A DNA stretch of 64,000 bases, taken from assembly GCF_000327385.1 (NCBI RefSeq), contig NW_008708400.1, forward strand, positions 3,643,840 to 3,707,839. The letters are read 5' to 3'. The translations under genes and the position numbers were made by a program. This DNA is from Lottia gigantea (taxonomy: Eukaryota > Mollusca > Gastropoda > Lottiidae). Positions 34,021-44,700 of the stretch are shown in pieces; the first letter of the stretch is position 1, and each line of letters starts with the position of its first letter. Below the pieces are notes generated by a model, which saw nothing but the letters and a program-made list of their open reading frames with translations, was not told the DNA's origin and made no database searches.

Positions 34021-35918
34021 TTCACTGACTTCGCTGAATTCCTGTATACATCTAATTCACAAATAATTTCCAATGAAAAGGGCATTTTAATAACGATGTG
34101 AAATTTCAATTTCTGCACTTTAACCCGTACCTTTTTTTTTTATTAAGTGACAAATCAGCTGTCAACATATATAATACGAGTGGAATTGTGTAAACGTTGG
34201 CAGGCTTGCCAAAGCCTCCATAATAGTCAAACGCCATTACTCGGAACTTCAGAACAAATTTCCCCATGTATACACAAAACGTTTGGTTGTAGCTTACAAA
34301 AGAAATCAAAATCTTAGCAATTTCCTCTTTCACGGTAAACTTGAACCATTGAACAATGTCCATTCATCCTAGGAGCATAGATTTCTTAATATAAATGTAT
34401 CATGTTCTATCAATAAATTAATCGATTTCTAAGTTAGATTTCAGGGAATAATTATTTCAGGACTGGTGCCATGGCTATATACAGTATATTATATAACATG
34501 CCGTGTATGTTTGTGTGTGTGTCTTTTCAACTAAAATCATACTAATGACCAACTAATTTTCACATAATTAATAGACTTAGCTATTGCTCTGACACCCTAA
34601 CACAACACCATCTGTTTCTAATTACTTACATAAACACCACACCGATGTTAATTAAAAAGTGTTAAAGATTACAGATTAAAGGTTACCCCCCGTGTTTGCC
34701 CCTATTTGACTATTACATGTTGAAGGTTACCCCCGTGATTCCCTATAGTTTACTTCTGGGCTAATGTAGATCTCTTACAACGATTAGCAATATTACATAA
34801 TGTGGAATTTCAATTTCTTCACTTTAACCCGTACCTTTTTTTTATTAAGCTGTCAACATATATAATACGAGTGGAATTGCATTATCATATGAAAATATAT
34901 TATGATAAAGGGATACTACGTCTTAGGATGAACATAAAATTTTGCTCAAATTTGGCCAATAACAGTATATATCCATCAGTGGACTCACCTGGTGTCCTAA
35001 CTATACATCAAAATCCCTCTATAATCCGATATATCCACAAAATCAAGTAATTAATACATCCATTAAGCGATTTTCAAATCATGAGTCTAGGAAATCCGGT
35101 GTAATTTTCAAGGGGAAGTAACTCTCAAGTGGGGTTTCCCGCGTCCTTGACCTCTATTCTTGAATTGACCTCGACATTGTCATATTTTAAATAATGATGC
35201 CTCGTAGGAGATTAAGCGACTCCGCGAAAAAGCAATTCATATAATTTAGAATGAATACTCCACCACTGACACAATTTTCAACGAATATTAATCATTGGCA
35301 AAGTTTGTTTGTATACACCGGAAGATGATTGTTTCCTGTTTTAGCGTTGATTACCCAGACTCTTTTTTTCTCAAACTGAACGGATTCATGGCTTGCTCAC
35401 TTTTTTTTAGAATTATGATTATAGTTTAATTGTCGATTTTTCAAACTTGATAAAGTGTGGGATGCATACTTATTTAACCAATGATCAATATTAAACACAA
35501 ATATTAGCCACAGGGCGAGTGTATTCTAAGACATAGTATCACTTTAAATGAAATAAGTTCAAACTTTCGTTGCGGAATTTTATCAGCTGTCGTTAGACCC
35601 TAAAGTATCCATATTGAAAATAATCATTTTTATTTAATTAGACAGTATGTTATTAAGATGAGTATACAACATTTGAATTATAACGGATTTTCATAATTCA
35701 TATTAAATACTATACTGAACCAGGTCATCTTTTTAAATACACCACATAAATGTCACTAGGTTACATGAAAACGCAATTCAACAAGTTGGCATTTGAGATC
35801 AAATTAGAATATGACAATATTATTTTAGTAAGTATAATATATGTGATAAGAAATACTAGATAAGGGGATTTGAGTTAAATCTCGCATGATTCGAATTAAG
35901 TAAATAAACAACTACGTG
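34021..35918. other. intergenic with an ~80-bp direct duplication
   Basis: About 34108-34190 and 34804-34880 share TTTCAATTTCT.CACTTTAACC, CGTACCTTTTTTTT and GTCAACATATATAATACGAG in the same orientation, some 700 bases apart. TTACCCCC-type runs occur near 34680-34740. About 34970-35060 is related to about 43840-43920 in the ODAD1-like gene (CATCAGTGGACT.ACCTGGTGTC). No recognised gene. Confidence 0.5.
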
Positions 35919-35925
35919 TATATAT
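35919..35925 (+). promoter_or_regulatory. TATA-like box
   Basis: TATATA lies about 40 bases before the start codon at 35960. An ATG at 35946 opens a three-codon upstream frame that stops before the main start. Confidence 0.45.
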
Positions 35926-35959
35926 ACTGGATCAACAAAATATTAATGTACTTCTGAAA

Positions 35960-37656
35960 ATGGCTTTCGTAAAACCCGTCGTCTTTGTGTGCTTGTTTTT
36001 ATTCACGTCTGCCCAAATTCCAATACCCAGACGTGAAGTTGGATATGCTTATAATTCTGGATTAGATAATGCTTCTGTTCATTTAGATGTTTATATGGAT
36101 TTAGTTTGTCCTGATAGTAAGCAGGCATTTCCAACACTACTACAATTAGCTGATCATTATGGAGCTACGAAGCTGCAACTTAAGATGCACATATTTCCAC
36201 TTCCCTATCACAGAAACTCATGGATTGCTTCAAAGGTAAAATGTACATGAGTTTGTGTAAAGATATAGCGTATGGTTAAGGCAAACTTCTAGTGGAAAAT
36301 CATCTTTCCGTTCTGACTGATCGCATTTCGATTTCTTTCCATATGGTAGAATTTGTTAATGGTGTGTAAAGTCACCATTAAATAATAATACAACCACTCA
36401 CTCACCAGTTTCTAATATCAGCTAGACTACCATAGAAATCATTAACTTCATGCACAATTGATGACATTTTTTTTGTTCACTCTGTCAATGTTCCAGTGAA
36501 AAGTTGTCTGCAGTGGGTTTAACGATAATTCCAAATGAATCTTTAATTTTCTCTATTTCTACAGGGAGCTCATATTATAGCTGCCTTAACAAAAGGAAAT
36601 GAAACATTTGAATGGATGGATACTCTTTACAACAACTATGATTTATTAACAAATGATGCAACACAGGAATATTCACAGACTAAAATGATCAGGTTAGGTT
36701 CAAATGATAACACAAATATGTGTATATTTTAGCTACTACCCCCACCGAATATGTCCACGAGCCCCCACTCATCCAGTTGAGCCACTAGCTTATGCTTGCT
36801 CGTATTTATAAACTTTTTCCCATATTTCTCTAAAATCGTTTACAAGCTGGTTTTATTTTTTGAAAAATTGAAATGCACTTAATACTATAATGTTTTTCAG
36901 TTTTTTTGCCAAGTTGGTAGTTAAGTTGGGAATTGATCCAAAAACCTTTGTTACCCAGGTATTACACGATAGGTCAAAAGAGGATGATACAAGAATTGCG
37001 TGGAAATATGCCTGTACACGTAAGTAATTGGAATTATCGAACTTAATATGACCAAGATATTGACTAGCATGTGTAACTTCTGTAAACAATTATCATGAGC
37101 CTTTTGCTTTTTCAACATTTCAGATTTTGATATTTTAAACCGTTTAAACTAGACATTCAGTAACAAACACAACCGATTTGTATTTTATAAGTTGTAGTAT
37201 ACAGGTTTTTATTTCATTTTTCAATGCAGGCTTGAGTTCTTGCTCTTATCCATTGTCAGATGGTCTTAAGACTTAGAGACAGTTGCTTTTATTTGCAGGT
37301 GGGGTTGCCGCAACACCTACTTTTATGGTAAATGATATAACGGTAGCAGCTACACCATCTTGGACCGTACAAAACTGGACACAACTTATTGACCCATTCT
37401 TAAGCACAGAAACTAAACGTAAGAATATACAAGAAGTAAGAATTTTGATCTATAGATTATCAACCTAATATCAGTGTTCAATATGTGATTTGCCATACAG
37501 ACAATTTTCGGACTTATCATGAAATGCAGTAAAGTATATTTATTATGTTCTTTCTTTCAGAATGACACCTTAGATGTTGAATCAGCATCGACCACAAATC
37601 TGATACAACTGAACATTGTGGCATTGGGTCTGATTCTATTACAATATTGGCTATAA
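35960..37656 (+). CDS. secreted thioredoxin/DsbA-like CxxS protein with hydrophobic tail (copy 2)
   Basis: Exons 35960-36235, 36565-36692, 36901-37019, 37299-37435 and 37561-37656 make an open 251-aa frame with consistent phases. Residues 1-18 are a signal peptide. HLDVYMDLVCPDSKQAFP has CPDS at Cys50 in place of CxxC. HIFPLPYHRNSW follows, then a helical insertion (exons 2-3), and AATPTFMVND carries the cis-Pro loop. The last exon encodes a polar stretch and then a hydrophobic end, NIVALGLILLQYWL, directly before the stop. That is the form of a GPI-attachment signal or a tail membrane anchor, and it is absent from its neighbour. AATAAA is at 37664-37669. The exon 4 donor at 37436 was chosen because it keeps phase 0; the one at 37419 would give a stop. 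Likely role: extracellular or cell-surface protein with thioredoxin fold; substrate unknown. Confidence 0.85.
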
Positions 37657-38085
37657 AAATATAAATAAATAAATAAATGAATGATCAAATTATATTGTAG
37701 ACAATAATAAACTGTGAGTTTTTCTAATTTTAATTTGACAATTTTCTTTTCACGTAAAGAATATTACATACTATGTAGAGGGGATCTGCCATATGATATG
37801 GTCGTGTTATCTTTCAAACACAACTCATAAAAACGAAAAAGCGGTCTTTTTCCGGTTCGGACAAGGGGAGGATAATTTTACTGAAATCGAAATCTTAACA
37901 CCCTGTGTTCGATAATAACTGACCGAGGCAGAATTGTCTACCGCAAATATGCCCAATAAAACATTTGATATGCTGCCCGCTTTGGTTTGTCGACAAGCGT
38001 GACTCAGCAGATCTGTAATCTCTCTGTTGCTATATCATGTTCATGTTGATGGTCAAATGGTTATCACATGATCAAACGATATCTC

Positions 38086-38091
38086 TATATA
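38086..38091 (+). promoter_or_regulatory. TATA-like box
   Basis: CTATATAGG lies about 50 bases before the start codon at 38139. Confidence 0.45.
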
Positions 38092-38138
38092 GGTGTATTT
38101 AAATAGTATTGATTGATATTACCCCATTAAGTATCAAA

Positions 38139-39881
38139 ATGGACGCCCTAAAACTAGCCTGTGTAGCTTGTTTTGTTTGCTCGAATTTAGCTCAAGTTCC
38201 AATACCGACACGTGAAGTGGGATATGTATACAAACAAGGACAAGCCAATGCATCAATTCATATCGATGCCTTTCTGGATCTTATTTGTCCCGGAAGTAAA
38301 GAATCCTTTCCAACCTTAAAGGCTGTAGCTGAACATTATGGACCATCTATACTACAATTTACAGTCCATTTCTTTCCATTGCCGTATCACAGAAACTCGT
38401 TTTATGCCACAAAGGTAAGTTTGTAAATTCCTGTTACAAATAAATGAAAAGATGTCGAGATGCTGAATGGTCGACGAGATTGTAAGCTGATGTTGCGTAA
38501 CTATGTTTATCACCGATTTTCTTTACCCATTAACATTAAAACTGTTTCACATTTAAATTTAGGGTGCTCATGCTATGGCATCTTTAACAGAAGGAAACAA
38601 GACATTTGACTGGATAAAACTGGTGTATGATCATATAGATTCTTTAGTGAATTCAGCAACCAACCAATTTTCCGAGGATCAAATGAAAATGTGAGTAATT
38701 TCTTCAACAGACTTGGACTGTATATAATTTAGCGAACTCCAAATACAAAATACAAACGTCCAGAAGATTTATACCAGTCAACTGTTTAGAAATTAGAGCT
38801 GTATTTTGTAAATTTTTGGCTTACTCAAAATTGTGAAGATCTCACTCAAATGCACAGAACAGAATATTGTGCAGCAAATTGTGGCTTGGATTCTAAAGAT
38901 AGATTTTCACAACTTCAGCAATTCTTTCAAAAAATTCTTCATAAATTGTTCATTTCTATCAGCTTATTGTCATAATTGCCTTTGTAGGAAATTAGCAGAT
39001 CTGGCTCATGATTTGGGACTTATGCCAGAACTCTTCATTCCTTTGTTAGATAACCCCACTATTGAAGAAGATACAAGAGTAGCCTGGAAGTACGCTTGTT
39101 CAAGTAAGAGGCATTTTACGGTTGCTATTTTTCGGTAGAACTGTCTGTCTTATTCGACAATAGATGATTGATAATTAGTTTCATAGAAATTGGTTCATAA
39201 ATGAAGATTGTCCAGGGTTCAATCACGGCATGTGTCGAGATAATAATACAGACCTTGTCTCACTTTTATCTAATGTTATATTTCAGGAGGGGTGGTAGGA
39301 ACACCAACTTTCATGGTCAATGATGTTGTGGTAGCTGGTAGTCCAACATGGACACTAAATGATTGGACTAAACTTATTGACTCAGTTCTCAAACCAACAG
39401 AGCTAAGAATTAATCATCATGTAAAGGTACCGTTTTATTTTATTTTTTAAAAACACCTTGCGGAGTATAAGAAGTTTATAAGCATAGTTGTTGATGGCCA
39501 GATTTTCGTTTGTTCTATCGTCCATTCTCAATCTAAAATTTATGTTGTATCCGCGCAATACCAAAATGCAGCTTTTATCCCAAACCAAAGAATGAATAGA
39601 ATGGTTTCAATATTTTGCGTGTGTTTAAAGTCTTCAGGACCTACTATTACATGCAGAACGATGCTGGAATTTCGAAGTTTTAGTCAAGAATTAACTTCTC
39701 CTGAAAAACGTAACTTACAAATTTAAAGTATTAAAGATAAAATCTATCATACGACCAATGCTTTTTTCAGGAAACACAAGATTGTCCACCAAATACTAAA
39801 CTATGTGAATATTTACCAGGTAAAACAGAGTGTTGTACAACAGGAGAAGCTTGTATTAGAAATGTTGGTTGTAGATGTTGA
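38139..39881 (+). CDS. secreted thioredoxin/DsbA-like CxxS protein with Cys-rich tail (copy 3)
   Basis: Exons 38139-38414, 38563-38690, 38988-39103, 39287-39426 (or 39420) and 39771-39881 give 256 (or 254) aa. Both exon 4 donors keep phase 0. Signal peptide 1-18; HIDAFLDLICPGSKESFP has CPGS at Cys50; VGTPTFMVND gives the cis-Pro loop. Exon 1 (276 nt) and exon 2 (128 nt) equal those of copy 2. The last exon is unlike copy 2: 36 residues with seven cysteines (spacing C-x6-C-x8-CC-x5-C-x5-C-x1-C), a small disulfide-rich module, and no hydrophobic anchor. Copy 2 may thus be surface-anchored and this one soluble. AATAAA at 39892-39897. I start at 38139, not at the in-frame ATG 30 bases upstream, because it places the signal peptide as in copy 2. 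Confidence 0.85.
39222..39265 (+). mobile_element. SINE head fragment
   Basis: CAGGGTTCAATCACGGCATG and GTCGAGATAATAATACAGACC match the B-box area of the SINE at 40631-41002. It lies in intron 3 of the preceding gene. Confidence 0.5.
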
Positions 39882-40615
39882 TTTAAAATTTAATAAAAAA
39901 AAGTTTCATACTCGTGGAGCAATATTCCTTTAACTGTTTTCAGCCCACCATGTGAGACGGGAGCTTGGGCAACTAACTAGAGCATGTAATCAGCTGAAGG
40001 GGCGTTCTCTCGCTATCAAAATGCGGAAGTCTGCTTTTCACACTATTGTATAATTAAGAATTTAATGAATAAATACTTCAGCAGGTAAAGCAGCATTCAT
40101 CTCAATAGCCCATAGACATCCTTATAACGCCAAGCTGTAAGGAACTGCGTCTTACCTTGACATCATTAGGTAACGTTCTTGTATCATGGAATGCAGTGAT
40201 TTGGTTAGAATGTACGCTAGCAAAATACAGCCAATCAGAGCCCCGACATAAAGACTGCAATAACCACAGTGACTCGTGGTTTACAGACTTTCTGTCAAGG
40301 AATATGATTGGCTGTATTCGCTAGCTTACAAACCACTGCATTTACTAACTTCGTTGATACGAGAAAAGCGCCCAATGACTCCAATGTCCATGTAGACTAT
40401 TAGAAATGAAATGAAATGAAATGCATTAAGGAGCATCAGCACCAAACGGGCTATATATAGCTCCAGAAGTAGGCTATTTGACGCAGTAGTAGCTGGACAT
40501 TGAGAAGATGACTGCGTTTTAATCCTTTTTGTAGTTTGTCATCTCAATATGTCCTTAACTTATTAGCTGGAAATTTGAATACATATATATATTATAATTG
40601 TAACACAATAAGTTC
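39882..40615. other. intergenic stretch
   Basis: No exon seen. About 40180-40340 holds an imperfect inverted pair (TGGTTAG..TGTACGCTAGC..AAATACAGCCAATCA against TGATTGGCTGTATTCGCTAGC), probably a small foldback element. Confidence 0.45.
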
Positions 40616-41017
40616 TTCAAGTCCCCGAATGGGAGCCGCGGTGGCTCAGTGAGTTAGTCGCTTGCTCGCTAACCTGAAGGTCCATGGTTCAATCCCGACA
40701 TAGGTCGAGATAATACCTTCGGATTTTTCAACCCGGTTTCCCCCTGTCAGTGATGCAGGTAAGAGGGGCTGACATGAAAAAAGCGTCTAGTCGTTCGGAT
40801 GGGACAATAAACCGAGGCCCCGTGTGCTACAGGCTGTGCACGTTAAAGATCCCTCGACAGTTGGAAATCGAAAAAGAGCAGGCTAATGCCGCTGTCCTGG
40901 CAAAATTTCCCTCATGGCACCCTGCATGGCGTTGCCCGTCTTCATTAGCCCACAAGGTGCAGAAGAGTATGACGTAAAACTCCATTCATTTCATTTAATT
41001 TTTTCAAGTCCTCGAAT
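40616..41017 (+). mobile_element. tRNA-derived SINE with 15-bp target duplication
   Basis: The body is 40631-41002. The tRNA-like head has an A box (GTGGCTCAGTGAG) and B box (GGTTCAATCCC), then a conserved body (CCCTGTCAGTGATGCAGG, AAAGCGTCTAGTCGTTCGG, AAAGATCCCTCGACAGTTGG) and a CATTCATTTCATTT tail. The flanks TTCAAGTCCCCGAAT (40616-40630) and TTCAAGTCCTCGAAT (41003-41017) are a 15-bp target duplication differing at one base, so insertion is fairly recent. Other copies: 33663-34020, 39222-39265, 46990-47075 and 62029-62240. Confidence 0.9.
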
Positions 41018-41743
41018 ATTGATGTTATCAAGGCGTCTTTAACATCTAAACGTAACCGCCCTATTGAGATTCTTGCTTGGGATCTCGAAGCTTTATAACA
41101 CAAAAATAATAGTTACTACTGTCATTTTCTTGAAATTTCGTCTGCTCTCTCACCGTGTGATAATTTCCATTATCCCGGCGACTTCCTTTGTCTAAATATA
41201 GGCAAAACCCTACTAGTACTATGCATTAACGTCATAAATGCGGTAGCGTCATATCCTGTCGCGTTACCATCGACAACCAACACAGAAGAACACGGTACAG
41301 TGCTAGGAAAAGGAGCAGTGGAGTGAGGTTTTTTATATTATTTTCTTCGAAATTTGTTCGGTATTTGCCTCGGTGAAGGCCATGTCATGTGCAATTTCTA
41401 CAAATACAAACATCGCTGATCTACATCCATGTGAATTGGGATGTTATATATTTTTGTAGCCTAGATCTATAAGTTTGCAAATAAATTTGAATAGGACTAT
41501 TTTGAAAGATGTGACAAATTTGTACCGAACAAACAACCATGGTGTACACAACTTGTCTAATATGACAACAAATTCGGTTTCCTAGACCTATGGCTATGAC
41601 TAAAAAATGAACCCCACTCTATCCATGACGAACATGATCTAACTGTAGGACTTTTATGGGATTAGCATGTATCAGAATTAGAAAACTTGCAATTAGTTAC
41701 AACTAATTCAAATCTATTCCAGAAGGAAATAGTTACAGTAGTA
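41018..41743 (+). promoter_or_regulatory. 5' region of the ODAD1-like gene
   Basis: Presumed promoter and 5' UTR. A CTATTCCAG acceptor-like site at about 41704-41712 just before the start suggests an upstream non-coding exon. No TATA box stands out. Confidence 0.35.
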
Positions 41744-44700
41744 ATGGTAAGACGAGATGATCCCGATTCGGATAACGAGGTGTGCGAAGAGGCAGCATTG
41801 GAGGCTGCACTGGAAGCAGATAAAGCTAGATTACTGCGGCAGTTACGAGTCATGGAATCAGATAAAAGAGCTTATGCAGAAGAAACTGGAAATATCATAA
41901 GGAAACAAAAGTAAGTTAGTGTGCGACGTGTGGACAGTGACTTAGACATTTTGCTTGCTTGTCTGAAGTACTGTGTGGTTTGTTCACATCATTGGTCGTG
42001 ATAAAATCTTCGGTTTTTCAATTCGCTCCAAATTTCAGTGACGAAATGACCAATATGGGCCAAGTCGGTGTTGCTCTCCTAGAGAAGGAGTCTTCGAGTT
42101 CTGATGAGACAATACCCAGACAGAGTGTGCCACGGACAGTGCACGATATATTCATAGATCCAAAATGTGTTTGCCAATGCCCCTGTCGTCGCAAAAATTT
42201 TATCTTAAACATTTAACAAGTAACTTTCAAAAGAAAAGCTGAAAACTGAATAAAAATAAAGATCTTTGAGAATTACATAACATAACTTCTGAGCAGATCA
42301 ACAGATGGTGTTGTTTTCGCTCTAATAAGCAACACAACATCTTGCATTCTTATTCAGATAACAATGAAACAAATTTTATTATTCTCGTCCTGGAAATCAC
42401 ACATCTCGACTTATACCAGTTGCAATGCTCATAGTGGAGCTCAAATTCGACAAATGTTTTAAGAGCTCTACCACCTTTATTAATCTAGAATGAACTATGA
42501 GATCTACTTTTTGATGAAGACAAATCTGACTTTCCAGAGACATTGGGACAATTTAGTATACAATTAGAGACTTCCACGAAGCTGTCAAGTCCAGTACAAC
42601 ATTTTAGCTCATAAAATTCGAACCAGGGGTCTTTGACGCAGACAAAAAATTACTTTCCACAATAGCCCAAAATTCCAGCTTCTCAAATCTCCATCCGAAG
42701 AAAGCATTGATTTTGGAGTGGCATAAATAATAACAACTATTTACATTTATTTCGAACAACCGTTCCAAATCTTGTGAACCAGCATCTATTTTACAAAACA
42801 GAGGCATCAATGAACACCTCATTTTTATTTTGGAAGGCTTTTGGTACCGAGATTTAAATAAACTCTCGACCTATTTAGATTATACTTATAGGCTATTTTT
42901 CTTTATGGTGTCATTCCTACATAAAAATATAAGATAATTCTGGGTATTATACAATAGATATTATAACTGTTGTGTATCAATTTTGAGATTTTTCAGCTGG
43001 CAAAATAAATGAAAAATGAAAGTTATCTCCCTTTAATTACAGAAGTCAGATTAAGACTCTACTGAGAGAGGATAAAGAATTGGGTACAGTTCTAAAATTA
43101 GCACAGAGTGACAAGAACTGTAACCTAGATGAGAACAACACCTATATATTACAACATCTTGTCGAGTTGAAGGATGAATATGAACTTGCTGGTGAAGAAG
43201 AAAAGAAGAAAATTGCAGAATTGGATGTTGAGGTAGATTATGGCTGGGTTTCACAATTTCTAATCTGATTATTCTATTACTAAGTCAGTCTCAGTTATAT
43301 TGCCATTCTGATTATAGGCAACGCAACTACCATTGTGCCAATGTTCATCAACTGGATGGTCGGTAATTCGGCTCGCCTTTGGTCGAAACTACAGAGAATT
43401 TTTTCTAGTCACAATGGCAGTTATATGCGGCAAGAATTAGCTATAATGCAGATTGTGTATAAAAAGATAAAAGTCAAAATGCAATTCGAATAATATGTGA
43501 CATATTATTTTATCATTTACAAATGCAGCTTTAAATCATTAATTTCAGATTAAGAAAATGGAAAAGGAGTTAGCTCAACAAAGAAAAGCGAATGGTTCGG
43601 ATACTTGTGTATCAGCTGAGATGATGATACGTAAAAGAACAAGAGTGTTGGAGAACAGATTAGGCCAGGTACAGGATGCTAGAGTCATATTAGCTTGCTC
43701 GTTATCCGACACCCAGAAACTTGTCATGCGTTCGTCTAAGAAGTATTTATTGAAGCATCAAGAAAGCTATCTCAGAAGTAATTTCCGCCAAGTTGACATA
43801 CGGTGAAAAATTATTAATTGAATTTTTAAATGAGTCTTTGTTCATCAGTGGACTTAACTGGTGTCATAACTATCATGAAACTAAGTAATAATCCACCAAA
43901 TTAAGCAATTTTGACATAAGCTTACAAACTTTAAGTTTGATGGTTATATCATCTTAGAGGTTCCTTTCTTTAGCCATGGCACCTGGTAAGTCCAACTGAT
44001 GATCTTATGGACCAAGTTTATGTCCATTCTTCTTCATTCCTTTAAAATTTAATGATTTCGAGTCATTTCCCACAAAGTTTAAGTACTATATACTCGGTTG
44101 TTGAACCCGCGAACAGACTATCCTATTGATATTGTCATAGTGTACGTATGTAATAACCAATAAAGATATGTTTTATTTTAAGATATTCCACTGTTTTTCA
44201 GAGCACGGTTAAGTTTAACGAACAACTTGCTATCAATACCAAACAACGTAAATTAATTGACCATTCTAGACAAGAGAGAAACCTCTTTACTAGTATCTTT
44301 AATAAGTTGGACAAAGAACTTCAACAACTTAGAAAAGAAATGTCTCAATTTATTGAAGAAGCTTCACAGGCTTATGAACAGAGGTGGGTAGGTGATACTG
44401 ATACATACACGTCCGTGTTTTTTAACGCTGCAGTTAGGGCAAAGTATAAGAGCTTGGGAAGGTGTGACTTTCAAAAACTTCTGATGTTGCATGAGAGTCT
44501 TTCCTTGCGTTGGCGAAGTTCCATTATAAACCTCTATAAACCTGTATTTCAGCAGCTACCCTGAGATACAATTATATGTTTGATCCTCGTATCGACCAAT
44601 AAACCGACTGCTATCTGGTTGATATTTCGACCGCTTCCTGTCGACGACCAGATCCAATTTTTGCTGCGATATCTCTACCGTAGGTGCCATTAAATATAGC

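Noticed and set aside
34106-34363. 85-codon minus-strand frame
   Set aside because: It overlaps the duplicated 80-bp block and shows no domain.
35946-35957. Three-codon upstream frame before the thioredoxin-like gene
   Set aside because: It lies about where transcription would begin after the TATA-like box, so it may not be in the mRNA; too weak to call regulatory.
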